A stretch of 64,000 bases of DNA from Nitratireductor aestuarii (GCF_014641695.1 NZ_BMIF01000001.1:62001-126000), one strand, 5' to 3'; counted from the first letter of the stretch, positions 28,012-36,913 are shown. A program made the numbers and translations. Notes: generated from the sequence alone by a model not told the origin.

Positions 28012-28267
28012 CTCCGGCCGTTCCGGAGGGGACCTGGAAATGCGAGTCTCGCCGGCAAGAAGCATTATTCCAGCTTCGCGTCGGGGCATGTGTAAATCGG
28101 GTGGTGGTGCCTTCCACTTCGTCGCTAGGCTTCACCATGACGCCGCCGGAACCAAGAGTCTGGAACACCGCGTTTGAAATCGTCCGCTTCGTTAACATCC
28201 GCGCGAAAGCCGTCTGAGCGGAGCTTACCTAGCCCAACCCCTGTGCTTTAGATGAAGTCTAGGGCGT

Positions 28268-28612
28268 TTATTTTGCGAGAGTTTGCTGGTGCTGCACGAG
28301 CTTCCAGCTCTGTCCCTCTGCTCGATAGGTCGACGTGCAGAAACAGCGGTAAGGATGCGCGTTCTCGCGCCGGCCTTCCGCTGTATACCCCAGGACAATG
28401 ACGGCATCACCGGCTCGGCGAACCACGCGATCGCTCATCTTCACATCCGCCCAGCGCGGCGCGCCCTTGAGCCCTTGGATGATCGCGGAAACGCCCAGCA
28501 CACCCATGCCGGGGAAGGCCATCAGGCAGGAGGGATCAAGCAGTTCATCGTAGGCGGCGATGCCATCGAGCCACAAGCGTTCCTCGGTTTTCCAGGCGAT
28601 CTCATCGTCCAT
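28268..28612 (-). CDS. NTF2-like (SnoaL/DUF4440-type) protein
   Basis: The protein has 114 residues with the cone-fold pattern EERLWLDGIAAYDELLDPSCLMAFPGMG, then VVRRAGDAVIVLGYTAEG and SWKLVQHQQT, as in DUF4440/SnoaL-like proteins. It lies 91 bp downstream of a monooxygenase-like gene on the same strand, so it is probably in the operon read from the ECF41-type promoter at 29088-29114. The 256 bp on its 3' side, up to the MetX-like gene, hold no gene that I can support. Confidence 0.82.
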   Translation of the reverse strand: MDDEIAWKTEERLWLDGIAAYDELLDPSCLMAFPGMGVLGVSAIIQGLKGAPRWADVKMSDRVVRRAGDAVIVLGYTAEGRRENAHPYRCFCTSTYRAEGQSWKLVQHQQTLAK

Positions 28613-28703
28613 CTTGATGTCCTTGATTTCCAGGTTGCCATTTCAAATGGGGTTGGCGCACTCCGGCACGCGCCAACCACCTCGAGAAATTCGTCCGTAT
28701 TTC

Positions 28704-29009
28704 CTAGGCGCTATATTCACCGACGATATCGTACAGGCCCGGAGCCGGCTTGGCCAACCCGGCCAGCTTTTTGCCGAACTCGGCGGCAGCCGGATCGTTC
28801 TGCGTGGCTTGAACGTCCGCCGCGCTCGCCCATTTGGCGACGTTAACGATGCGCTTGCCATCTTTGCTGGCCAGAAGCGTCACCGAGACAAAGCCCGGGC
28901 GCTTGCTGATCACCGTATCGGTGGCGTCCTGAAGAATTTTCGCAACCTCGGCCTGCTTTCCTTCCTCAACCTCAAGGATGTTGACGAAGGTCACTTCACC
29001 GTTCGACAT
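28704..29009 (-). CDS. Antibiotic biosynthesis monooxygenase (ABM)-domain protein
   Basis: The protein has 101 residues from the ATG at 29009. The dimeric ferredoxin-like ABM pattern is TFVNILEVEEGKQAEVAKILQDATDTVISKRPGFVSVTLLASKDGKRIVNVAKWAS. Starts at 29024 and 29135 are also in frame. The last would begin upstream of the promoter at 29088-29114, which argues against it. Proteins of this type degrade or modify small reactive molecules and are known ECF41 partners only in a broad sense. Confidence 0.85.
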   Translation of the reverse strand: MSNGEVTFVNILEVEEGKQAEVAKILQDATDTVISKRPGFVSVTLLASKDGKRIVNVAKWASAADVQATQNDPAAAEFGKKLAGLAKPAPGLYDIVGEYSA

Positions 29010-29087
29010 AATTTTGGTCTCCATCTTTATGGCGCGGCATGGAGCGCGCCAGTTAAAAGCCGGGCTACCAATCGAGCCCACACCCAT

Positions 29088-29114
29088 GACGAGTGCGAGC
29101 AGGGAAATGTCAGT
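29088..29114 (-). promoter_or_regulatory. ECF41-type promoter for the ABM gene
   Basis: On the minus strand ACTGACA (29114-29108), exactly 16 nt, and CGTC (29091-29088) precede the ABM gene by 78 bp. The spacer and -10 match the ECF41 pattern; the -35 shares CTGACA with the opposite promoter at 29145-29171. Confidence 0.6.
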
Positions 29115-29144
29115 CGAGGCGGCAGGCATGCGCAAAGTTTCCCC

Positions 29145-29171
29145 GCTGACATTTGAGCTGCCTGAATCGTC
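29145..29171 (+). promoter_or_regulatory. ECF41-type promoter for the second ECF41 sigma gene
   Basis: GCTGACA (29145-29151), exactly 16 nt, and CGTC (29168-29171) lie 54 bp before the sigma gene. With the mirror promoter at 29088-29114 this makes a divergent, autoregulated pair. Confidence 0.6.
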
Positions 29172-29225
29172 ATAGGCTTAAATGGTGGCCGCCAGGGCCG
29201 GGTCCGAATTGATAAGGCAGAAACC

Positions 29226-30161
29226 GTGACGCCGACCAATCGCAAGCTCATCGGGCATCCAAGCGATGATCCCGAGTTCCGAAAAGATGAAGCCGCGCTG
29301 ATGGCGTTGGGGTACCGGCTGCTCGGAACCGTCGCCGATGCACAAGACGCAGTGCAGGAAACCTATGTGCGTTGGTATTCGCTCGGTCGCGAGGAGCGAC
29401 AGGGCATTTGTGTTCCACTGGCCTGGAAACGGACGACGCTGACCCGCATCTGCTTTGACCGTCTCAAATCCTCTCAATACAAGCGGGAGGTCTATGTCGG
29501 CGAATGGTTGCCCGAACCGGTCCAAGGCGGTGAGTTCTGGGGTCTCGCCTCCAATCCCGCAGCGAATGCAGGAGTGGGAACCTCAGAGAGCGTCAGCGAG
29601 TCCATTTCAATGGCGCTGATGATCGTGCTCGACAAGATGACCCCACCTGAGCGGGTCAGCTTCATCCTGCACGACGTTTTCCAGTACACCTTCGAAGAGA
29701 TAGCCGAAATCATCGGACGCACCCCGCAGGCGTGCCGGCAATTGGCGTTCTCGGCGCGCAAGCGCTTGGGCAGCCGGGCGCGAAGGCAATCGACATGGAA
29801 AGAGCATGCAAGACTCAATGAAGCGTTCAGAGCCGCCTGGCAGACGGGAAATGTCACAGCGCTGGTCGCCCTCTTGGATGGCGACGCCGAGGCCATTACG
29901 GACGGCGGCGGCAAAACCGCGGCGGCAACCGAGCCATTGATAGGGTCTCATGCAATTGCCGAATTCTTCGCTGGAATATTCGCACGTCAGCCCGATCTTC
30001 AGGTCGAGATCGCGACAGTCAATGGTGAGCCTGGCTTGATCGGCATGGCCGCCGACCAGATCATCTCGGTGATCTCGACTTCCGTGCGGAACGGGGTGAT
30101 CCACAACATCTGGGCCATGCGCAATCCGGACAAGTTGCGCGCCTGGTTCAAGGGCGACTAG
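29226..30161 (+). CDS. ECF41-group RNA polymerase sigma factor (second copy)
   Basis: The protein has 311 residues from a GTG start with an AAGG ribosome binding site. Region 2 reads ALMALGYRLLGTVADAQDAVQETYVRW and region 4 MTPPERVSFILHDVFQYTFEEIAEIIG. The ECF41 marks WLPEP, DGGGK and NPDKL are all present, and the C-terminal 110 residues form the fused SnoaL-like domain. It is a clear paralogue of the sigma factor at 8917-9810. It is divergent from the ABM/NTF2-like operon, which is its probable target. Confidence 0.93.
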   Translation: MTPTNRKLIGHPSDDPEFRKDEAALMALGYRLLGTVADAQDAVQETYVRWYSLGREERQGICVPLAWKRTTLTRICFDRLKSSQYKREVYVGEWLPEPVQGGEFWGLASNPAANAGVGTSESVSESISMALMIVLDKMTPPERVSFILHDVFQYTFEEIAEIIGRTPQACRQLAFSARKRLGSRARRQSTWKEHARLNEAFRAAWQTGNVTALVALLDGDAEAITDGGGKTAAATEPLIGSHAIAEFFAGIFARQPDLQVEIATVNGEPGLIGMAADQIISVISTSVRNGVIHNIWAMRNPDKLRAWFKGD

Positions 30162-30198
30162 GCCGGCCCTTGTCCCCACACTGCCAGCTATCGCCCCA

Positions 30199-31416
30199 TT
30201 AGCTTGCTATTTTCCTTGCGGCCCGCGGAGCAAGGCTCAGGAGCCCGAGGAGCGCCAACGCCAATCCGACCCAGAGCGGTGCTGTGAGCCCATATCCGGC
30301 ATCGATGCCCAGTCCTCCCGCCCAGGTGCCGACTGCAAGCCCGGTCGTGATGACCGAGGAATGAAGCGCGTTCACCATCGGGTCGGGGTGAGCAGCACGC
30401 ATCACCCGCGCGGCCATGGCCGGGTTCATGGTTACCCCGAAGAGGCCAATCGCTATGAAGGCGGTGATTGCGACCACCGGAATGGTGGCGAAAAGGGCGA
30501 AGGTGGCTAGGGCGAAAGCAAGAATCGTCAACCCGCCGATCAAGATGGGAATCGTGAAGCGGTCGGCGAAGCGGCCAACGACAAGGTTACCCGCAACGTT
30601 GGCGACCCCATAGATCGCGAGCAATATTGGAATGGCGCCCTCGGACAAACCCGTAAGCTGAGTGAAAATGGGCGAGAAATAGCTGAACGCGGCAAACGTC
30701 GCGCCGATGATAAGGCTGCTGGTCAGATAGGCTGCCCAAAGCCGCCCGTTTCTGAGAGCTTTGAGACTGGTTCGAAGGTCGGCGGATACATCCTGCTTCG
30801 ACGCAGGAACTCCGATAGCAACAACTGTAGTGGAGAGCGCCGCCAGGACGACGATACTCCAGAAGCTCGCTCGCCATCCCAACGCCTGATCGATCATTGC
30901 CGTGGCGGGCACACCGACGACAGGTGAGAGCATCAGTCCGGCAAGAACGACAGAGACTGCTCGCCCACGAAGATCCGGCGACACAAGGCTGGCGCAGATT
31001 GTTAGCGCGATGCCGAAGCACCCGCCGCTGGATATGCCCTGAATGATGCGGCCGAGCGCCATGACGCCATAGTTGGGCGCGATAGCGGTTACGATGCTGC
31101 CGATGACGAAAAGGCCAAGCAGCCAGAGAAACGCTGCCTTGTTGGGGACCTTGAGAGCCAGGAGGAGGGCGGTCGCCAATGGACCCCCGATCGTCATGCC
31201 GAGAGCAAAATACGAAATCAGATAGCCGATCTCGCCCACGGAAACGCCCAAGGCGAACGAAAGAGACGGCATGATACCGGCGACCATGAACTCCGACGTC
31301 GTGACGGCAAATACGGCCGCACCCAGGAGATATATCGCCAGGGGCATCCTTGAGGAGCGGATGTGATTGTCGTCTGCGGGTGAAGGGGAATCGTCGAGCG
31401 GTTCGGCACTGGCCAT
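30199..31416 (-). CDS. MFS transporter (DHA1-type efflux pump)
   Basis: The protein has 405 residues from the ATG at 31416; ATGs at 31425 and 31428 would lie at or inside the operator palindrome. About twelve helices are seen, beginning LAIYLLGAAVFAVTTSEFMVAGIMPSLSFALGVSVGEIGYLIS. It is divergent from a TetR gene with a strong palindrome between them, the typical layout of a repressed drug pump. The substrate is unknown. Confidence 0.9.
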   Translation of the reverse strand: MASAEPLDDSPSPADDNHIRSSRMPLAIYLLGAAVFAVTTSEFMVAGIMPSLSFALGVSVGEIGYLISYFALGMTIGGPLATALLLALKVPNKAAFLWLLGLFVIGSIVTAIAPNYGVMALGRIIQGISSGGCFGIALTICASLVSPDLRGRAVSVVLAGLMLSPVVGVPATAMIDQALGWRASFWSIVVLAALSTTVVAIGVPASKQDVSADLRTSLKALRNGRLWAAYLTSSLIIGATFAAFSYFSPIFTQLTGLSEGAIPILLAIYGVANVAGNLVVGRFADRFTIPILIGGLTILAFALATFALFATIPVVAITAFIAIGLFGVTMNPAMAARVMRAAHPDPMVNALHSSVITTGLAVGTWAGGLGIDAGYGLTAPLWVGLALALLGLLSLAPRAARKIAS

Positions 31417-31425
31417 GGCACACAT

Positions 31426-31453
31426 CATTTCTATAATTATGACTATAGAAATG
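31426..31453. promoter_or_regulatory. TetR operator between the MFS and TetR genes
   Basis: Perfect 10-bp arms CATTTCTATA and TATAGAAATG are separated by 8 nt. The site lies just upstream of the MFS start and 63 bp before the TetR start. Its symmetry and position make it the likely binding site of the TetR protein at 31517-32122. Confidence 0.75.
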
Positions 31454-31516
31454 GCTAGCGGCCTTGCTCGGGTCGGTCAAGCAAATTATATAAATTCAAC
31501 TACAGAAAGGATGCTC

Positions 31517-32122
31517 ATGACCACCAGAGGCCGGCCCCGCAGCTTTGATCGCGATGACGCGCTTGCCCGTGTGATGGAGGTTTTCTGGGCAAAGGGGTAT
31601 GAAGGCGCGCAGCTCAATGACCTCGTTGCCGCGATCGGCATCACACCGCCCAGTTTCTATGCGGCCTTCGGCTCCAAGGAAGCGGCTTTCCATGAAGCGG
31701 TTGATCTGTACCTGGCGACGGTGGGCGCGGGACCCAGGCGCGTGCTGGAAGAAGCGGCAACGGCAAGGCAAGGAATTCGCGCCTCATTGGAGGAAAGCAT
31801 CAATGTCGCGCTTTCATCGAAGTCGGGCGGGTGCTTTCTCATCCTCGGCCTCGTCAACTGCCTGCCGGAAAACGAGGCCGCACGAGCTCATCTTCTTGCC
31901 GCCCGCCACAAGACGGTGGCGATGTTGCGCGAACGCCTTGAGCGCGGGGTCCATGAGGGAGACCTTCCGCCCGACACGGACGTTGAGCGCCTGGCTGACT
32001 TCTATAACGGGATCATGCAGGCAATATCGTTCCAGGCGCGCGATGGCTCTACTCGCGAGCAGCTCACGGCCCTGATCGAACCGGCGATGACCGCCTTGGG
32101 CCCGATCACGAGAGGCGAATGA
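31517..32122 (+). CDS. TetR-family transcriptional regulator
   Basis: The protein has 201 residues from the ATG at 31517, preceded by AAAGGA. The HTH region is GRPRSFDRDDALARVMEVFWAKGYEGAQLNDLVAAIGITPPSFYAAFGSKEAAF. The C-terminal helices contain GCFLILGLVNCLPENEAARAHL. It probably represses the divergent MFS gene and itself through the palindrome at 31426-31453. The earlier in-frame starts fall in the promoter region. Confidence 0.9.
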   Translation: MTTRGRPRSFDRDDALARVMEVFWAKGYEGAQLNDLVAAIGITPPSFYAAFGSKEAAFHEAVDLYLATVGAGPRRVLEEAATARQGIRASLEESINVALSSKSGGCFLILGLVNCLPENEAARAHLLAARHKTVAMLRERLERGVHEGDLPPDTDVERLADFYNGIMQAISFQARDGSTREQLTALIEPAMTALGPITRGE

Positions 32123-32261
32123 TGCAACGGCAGTGTGCCGGAGATCCTGCATACGTTGGCGCGAACCATTCGCGGACGGTCGATCGTTTTCACGCTGGCT
32201 GCCACAATGGAAGTTGGTGTCGAGAATCCAGTCGTTGAAGCCATCAGAGGAGTGACGAGAA

Positions 32262-32675
32262 TTGTCAGCCACTGCCACCATGTTTTCCAAGTCGTTCTTC
32301 CACGGAACCAAGGCTGATCTTGCACCAGGAGACATGATCGTCCCCGGCCACCAGTCCAACTTTATCGAAGGCAAACCACTATCGTGGGTGTACTTTGCAG
32401 GTACGCTGGATGCGGCGATCTGGGGCGCTGAGTTGGCCGCGGGTAGTGAGCGGGAACGGATCTACGTGGTGGAAGCAACCGGCGCGGTCGAGGACGATCC
32501 CAACCTGACGGACAAAAGGTTTCCTGGTAATCCTACGCTGTCCTATCGCTCTCCCGAGCCGCTGCGCGTCATTGCCGAAGTGACTAAGTGGCACGGACAC
32601 CCGACTGAACGATTGCAAGAGATGAGGGACGGCCTCGCCCGTTTGAGGGCGCAGGGTACCGATATCATCGACTAG
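32262..32675 (+). CDS. arr: Rifampin ADP-ribosyltransferase Arr
   Basis: The protein has 137 residues from TTG 32262 or 131 from ATG 32280; the TTG has AGGAG at the right distance, while the ATG has no clear ribosome binding site. The sequence FFHGTKADLAPGDMIVPGHQSNF, then LDAAIWGAELAAGSERERIYVVEATGAVEDDPNLTDKRFPGNPT, is the Arr family throughout. The enzyme uses NAD+ to ADP-ribosylate the ansa-chain hydroxyl of rifamycins and so inactivates them. It lies at the edge of the cargo block, next to copG/traG. Confidence 0.95.
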   Translation: MSATATMFSKSFFHGTKADLAPGDMIVPGHQSNFIEGKPLSWVYFAGTLDAAIWGAELAAGSERERIYVVEATGAVEDDPNLTDKRFPGNPTLSYRSPEPLRVIAEVTKWHGHPTERLQEMRDGLARLRAQGTDIID

Positions 32676-32711
32676 GGCCGGGCTCGCTTCCCACCATCCA
32701 CGCACACCATC

Positions 32712-33152
32712 TTAGGTGGAACTGCGATCGGATAGAGGCTCAAGCTCCTCTGAAATCTCCTGCCTCAGTTTCGGTCCCTGCGCGAGTCGTCGTCCGAGCG
32801 CGGTCACGAACGCCTCGTAGCGCTCTGCCGCCTTGGCGCGTGCCGCGACCTGCGCCGGCTCCGGGAGCGGCGGGTTGGAGGTCAGCCAGAAGCGGATGAA
32901 CACGGCGAGCGTCTCGACCGATATACCGAGATCGCGCTCCATGCGCGCCATGCGGCGGTCAATCTGATCGAGCCGCTTCGTCGTCGCCGCTTCCTGCCGT
33001 TCCGCGGCGTCTGGCGAGAGGAATGACGCGATGCCAGCCTCGGCGACCAGGGACAGGGACAGGTTGCGCCGCGCGGCATGCTCGGCGAGCGCCTTCATGA
33101 CATCCGGGTCGAGATAGACGGACAGCCTTTGTTTCTTGGGAGGCTTGGGCAC
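32712..33152 (-). CDS. CopG-type ribbon-helix-helix protein of the transfer region
   Basis: The protein has 146 residues. The N-terminal ribbon-helix-helix is KQRLSVYLDPDVMKALAEHAARRNLSLSLVAEAGIASFL. A helical, possibly coiled-coil segment (TTKRLDQIDRRMARMERDL) and a hydrophobic stretch follow. Such CopG genes stand between traG and trbB in this class of conjugative element and may regulate transfer or attach to the relaxosome. It is 9 bp from traG. Confidence 0.85.
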   Translation of the reverse strand: MPKPPKKQRLSVYLDPDVMKALAEHAARRNLSLSLVAEAGIASFLSPDAAERQEAATTKRLDQIDRRMARMERDLGISVETLAVFIRFWLTSNPPLPEPAQVAARAKAAERYEAFVTALGRRLAQGPKLRQEISEELEPLSDRSST

Positions 33153-33161
33153 TGGCGCCTC

Positions 33162-35147
33162 CTACAATTCGATGCCGTCGCCGGGATCGAGCGAGGCCTG
33201 TCGGGCTACCTGGCGCATCGTCTGCGTCATGCGGCCAAGGCGGGCGGCATCCTCCTCCACGTCATCACGGGGATCGATCTCGAATTCGTTTTCGATGACC
33301 GGCTTTCGCTCAACGGTTTTGGTTCGGCTCAGTTCGGGCTGATGCCGGCGCTCGGACTGCGTCGGATCGTCATCGGCCACATCATCTACGGCGACGGGCG
33401 TGTTCAGCACCAGCCGTTCGGGCAAAGCCAGCGTGCTCCAATCGTCTGCCCTTGCGCTCGCCGGTTTGGTCAGGCCGGGGGGCGTGAGGATGCGTTCCTG
33501 AAATCGCCGATCCTCGTAGTAGCGGGCCTTCTTCGCACGGATCGGTGGGATGCCGGCGACCATGACGATCTCGTCGGACGGCGGGAGCTGCATGATCTCG
33601 CCCGGCGTCAGCAATTGCCGGGCGGTCTCCGAGCGCGACACCATCATGTGGCCGAGCCAGGGCGAGAGGCGGTGGCCGGCATAGTTCTTCATCGCCTTCA
33701 TCTCGGTGGCGGTGCCGAGCGCATCCGAAACGCGTTTGGCGGTCCGCTCGTCATTGGTCGCGAAGCTGACCCGGACGTGGCAGTTGTCGAGGATCGAATT
33801 GTTCGGGCCATAGGCCTTCTCAATCTGGTTCAACGATTGGGCGATGAGAAAGGCCTTCAGGCCGTAACCCGCCATGAACGCGAGCGCGCTCTCGAAGAAG
33901 TCCAGGCGTCCCAGCGCCGGAAACTCGTCGAGCATGAGCAGGAGCCGATGGCGGTTGCCCTTGGCCTGCAACTCCTCGGTCAACCGCCGCCCGACCTGAT
34001 TGAGGATCAGTCGGATCAGCGGCTTGGTCCGATTGATGTCCGACGGTGGCACCACGAGGTAGAGCGTGGTCGGATGCCTTCCGCCGACCAAGTCGGCGAT
34101 GCGCCAGTCGCAGCGGCGGGTGACCTCGGCGACGACGGGGTCACGATATAAGCCGAGGAACGACATCGCGGTCGACAGCACGCCGGATCGCTCGTTGTCG
34201 GATTTGTTGAGCAGCTCGCGCGCCGCGCTGGCGATCACCGGATGCGGGCCGGCCTCACCCAGATGGGCGGTCTTCATCATCGCCGCGAGGGTCGACTCGA
34301 TCGGGCGCTTCGGATCGGAGAGGAAGGCGGCGACGCCCGCCAAAGTCTTGTCGGCCTCGGCATAGAGGACGTGCAGGATCGCGCCGACCAAAAGCGCATG
34401 CGACGTCTTCTCCCAGTGGTTCCGCTTCTCGAGCGAGCCTTCCGGATCGACCAAAATGTCGGCGATGTTCTGCACGTCGCGGATTTCCCATTCACCGCGG
34501 CGCACCTCAAGCAGCGGATTGTAGGCCGCCGACTTCGCGTTCGTCGGATCGAACAGCAGGACGCGGCCGTGGCGGGCGCGGTAGCCAGCGGTGAGAGTCC
34601 AGTTCTCGCCCTTGATGTCGTGGACGATTGCCGAGCCCCGCCAGGTCAAGAGCGACGGCACAACCAGACCCACGCCCTTGCCCGAGCGGGTCGGCGCGAA
34701 GCACAGCACATGCTCGGGGCCGTCATGTCGAAGATAGTCGCGGTCATGTTTGCCGAGCACGACGCCATCCGGACCGAGCAGGCCCGCGGCCTTCACCTCG
34801 TCAGGGCGCGCCCAGCGGGCCGAGCCATAGGTCTCGACATTCTTTGCTTCGCGTGCCCGCCACACCGACATGCCGATCGCGACTGCGATGGAGATGAAGC
34901 CGCCCGACGCGGAAATATAGGCGCCCTCGACGAAGATCGGCGGCGCGTAGGCGTCGTAGAAATACCACCACCAGAAGAAGGCGGGCGGATAGTAGATCGG
35001 CCAGCCCGCGAGTTCGAACCAGGGCAGTCCGAGCTGAGGCTGGAAGCCGAGACGATAGGCCGTCCATTGTGTCGCGCCCCAGGTCGTCATCAACACGATC
35101 AGGAAGACGGTGAGAATCTGACCCCAGAGGATTTTCGTCGCCGACAT
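33162..35147 (-). CDS. traG: Type IV coupling protein TraG (VirD4-like)
   Basis: The protein has 661 residues from the ATG at 35147. Two N-terminal membrane helices (residues 8-30 and about 75-95) are followed by Walker A APTRSGKGVGLVVPSLL at about residue 145 and Walker B LLMLDEFPALG at about residue 360, then FLIAQSLNQIEKAYG. It links the relaxosome to the mating channel and pumps DNA. The longer frame to 35282 overlaps the relaxase gene and was trimmed. Confidence 0.95.
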   Translation of the reverse strand: MSATKILWGQILTVFLIVLMTTWGATQWTAYRLGFQPQLGLPWFELAGWPIYYPPAFFWWWYFYDAYAPPIFVEGAYISASGGFISIAVAIGMSVWRAREAKNVETYGSARWARPDEVKAAGLLGPDGVVLGKHDRDYLRHDGPEHVLCFAPTRSGKGVGLVVPSLLTWRGSAIVHDIKGENWTLTAGYRARHGRVLLFDPTNAKSAAYNPLLEVRRGEWEIRDVQNIADILVDPEGSLEKRNHWEKTSHALLVGAILHVLYAEADKTLAGVAAFLSDPKRPIESTLAAMMKTAHLGEAGPHPVIASAARELLNKSDNERSGVLSTAMSFLGLYRDPVVAEVTRRCDWRIADLVGGRHPTTLYLVVPPSDINRTKPLIRLILNQVGRRLTEELQAKGNRHRLLLMLDEFPALGRLDFFESALAFMAGYGLKAFLIAQSLNQIEKAYGPNNSILDNCHVRVSFATNDERTAKRVSDALGTATEMKAMKNYAGHRLSPWLGHMMVSRSETARQLLTPGEIMQLPPSDEIVMVAGIPPIRAKKARYYEDRRFQERILTPPGLTKPASARADDWSTLALPERLVLNTPVAVDDVADDDPTQSERRHQPELSRTKTVERKPVIENEFEIDPRDDVEEDAARLGRMTQTMRQVARQASLDPGDGIEL

Positions 35148-35173
35148 GGCGGGGCACTCCTTTCTTGGTTGGG

Positions 35174-36913
35174 CTACATGCCGAGGCCGCGACTGCGGCC
35201 GAAGCTCCAGTCGACGCCGCTGCCTCCGCGCGAGACGCCGGAGACATGCTGGCCGAGCTGACGTTCGAGGGCGGGCGACCAAGGCACGAGCTGGAAGCCG
35301 AGGCCGTCATCGATCATTGCGTAGCGGCCCGAGGCGAGCGCGAAGCGCTGCCGATAGGTGCCTGCCACATACTCGCCCGTTCCGGCCTTGGTGAATGGCC
35401 GACCGGTCTCGGTCGCAAGCTGCTTCCCGAGCGCTTCGACCTCGCGCCGGCGCAAGGTTTCGATCAACCCCGGCGAGAAGCTGACGCCGCGCGTTTGCCG
35501 CTCGGCGAGGCCTTGGCTGATGAGGTGCTCGGCCCGCCGGTCCATCGCCTGGCGCACCTCCGCGCCGAAGCCGCCGCCGCCGAGTGACACCGGCTCGCGG
35601 GCGATGGCCTGCCGGTCGAGCCAGGTGGCGCCGGTCGCATGCACCTGGGCGGAGATATCGAGATCGGAGCGAACCGCGAGCGCGACACGACGGCGGCCCT
35701 GCGCATCGTCGAACTTGCGCAACTCGACGATCGAACCCGGCGCGCTGTCGCCGGCGGCATCGAGATCGGCGAGCTTGATATGGTGGGTGCGACCGTCGGT
35801 GCCGTCGACCACGGCGTAGGCCGTACCCTTCAGCTCGTCATCGAGACCGCGATCGACCAGCCGGCCGATGACCGGATCGTCGATGCTCTCGCCGGCGAGC
35901 ACATAGCTCGCGGCGCCGCGCTCGATGCCTCGTTCCGTCAGGCCGAGGTGGATGCGCTTGATGATGTCGCCGCGCTCGCCGAGTGCGCGGAGCGTCTTCT
36001 CCGCGGTCTCCGATACCATCCACTGGCCGGGACCGACCTGATCGGCGAGGCCGAGTGTCTCCAGCTTGCGCAGCCGACCGACCTTGAGCGCGTGGAACTC
36101 GTCGGGCTGGCGATCGGGATGTGGGGCGAGATCGGCCACGCCCGTGCGATAGCTGTCACGGGCGATCTGGCGATCGAGATCGGTCCAGCGCTCCGCTCCG
36201 ATCTGCCGTTCGAGGTTGCGGCGGATCTCCTGCTCGCTGCGCGGCCCCAGCTCCTGCGTGACGAGATCCTGCGCTCGAGCGCGCATGCCCTCCTTGATGT
36301 AATCGCGTGAGATGACGAGGTCCTGGCCGTCGTCGGTTCGCCCGCGCAGGATGATGTGAACGTGTGGATTATCGGTGTTCCAGTGGTCGACGCCGAGCCA
36401 GTCGAGCTTGGTGCCGAGGTCCTTCTCCATCTGACCCATCAGCTCGCGGGCGAAGCTCTTGAGGTCGCTCATCTCCGTCGCGTCCTCAGGCGAGACGATG
36501 AACCGGAAGTGGTGCCGGTCGTCCTGGGTGCGCTCGGTGAAAGCCTTGGAATCGGCGTCCTCGGTCTCGGGACCGAACAGGCGCGCTTTCTCTCCATCCC
36601 GGGTGACGCCCTCGCGGCGGAGATAGCTGAGGTGCGTTGCAAGCGGCGCGGCCCGCGCGCTATGACGGACGACGCGCGTCTTGATGACCGTGTTGCGCGA
36701 TCGGCTCGTCAGAAGACGATTGGCCTGCACGGTCGCGCGCTGTCCGCGTCCGAACCGCGAGCGATTACCCTTGCTGATTTGGCCGGAGCGCGAGACGCGT
36801 CCACCGGCCCGTTGTGCGGCTGCGAGCGCCTGGGCGATGAAGGGCCGTGCCTGCTGCGCCCGGGTAGAGCGGATGCGGCCAGGCCGGATGCGGAAATCGT
36901 CCTCGGCGCTCAT
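35174..36913 (-). CDS. Relaxase (TraI/VirD2-type, with DUF3363 domain)
   Basis: The protein has 579 residues from the ATG at 36913. After a basic N-terminus, THLSYLRREGVTRDG and HFRFIVSPEDATEMSDL lead to the metal-binding motif HVHIILRGRTDDG (His residues at about 175-177). The C-terminal half is the DUF3363 region (VASYVLAGESIDDPVIGRLVDRG to the end). It nicks oriT and pilots the strand. The oriT is expected near its gene, probably in the 244 bp upstream. Confidence 0.92.
   Translation of the reverse strand: MSAEDDFRIRPGRIRSTRAQQARPFIAQALAAAQRAGGRVSRSGQISKGNRSRFGRGQRATVQANRLLTSRSRNTVIKTRVVRHSARAAPLATHLSYLRREGVTRDGEKARLFGPETEDADSKAFTERTQDDRHHFRFIVSPEDATEMSDLKSFARELMGQMEKDLGTKLDWLGVDHWNTDNPHVHIILRGRTDDGQDLVISRDYIKEGMRARAQDLVTQELGPRSEQEIRRNLERQIGAERWTDLDRQIARDSYRTGVADLAPHPDRQPDEFHALKVGRLRKLETLGLADQVGPGQWMVSETAEKTLRALGERGDIIKRIHLGLTERGIERGAASYVLAGESIDDPVIGRLVDRGLDDELKGTAYAVVDGTDGRTHHIKLADLDAAGDSAPGSIVELRKFDDAQGRRRVALAVRSDLDISAQVHATGATWLDRQAIAREPVSLGGGGFGAEVRQAMDRRAEHLISQGLAERQTRGVSFSPGLIETLRRREVEALGKQLATETGRPFTKAGTGEYVAGTYRQRFALASGRYAMIDDGLGFQLVPWSPALERQLGQHVSGVSRGGSGVDWSFGRSRGLGM

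Noticed and set aside
28012-28028. Terminator after the MetX-like gene
   Set aside because: The CCGGAG hairpin has only 6-bp arms and is followed by GGGACC, not by a T-run.
28704-29135. ABM gene starting at 29135
   Set aside because: That start lies upstream of the predicted promoter and adds 42 residues foreign to the ABM family.
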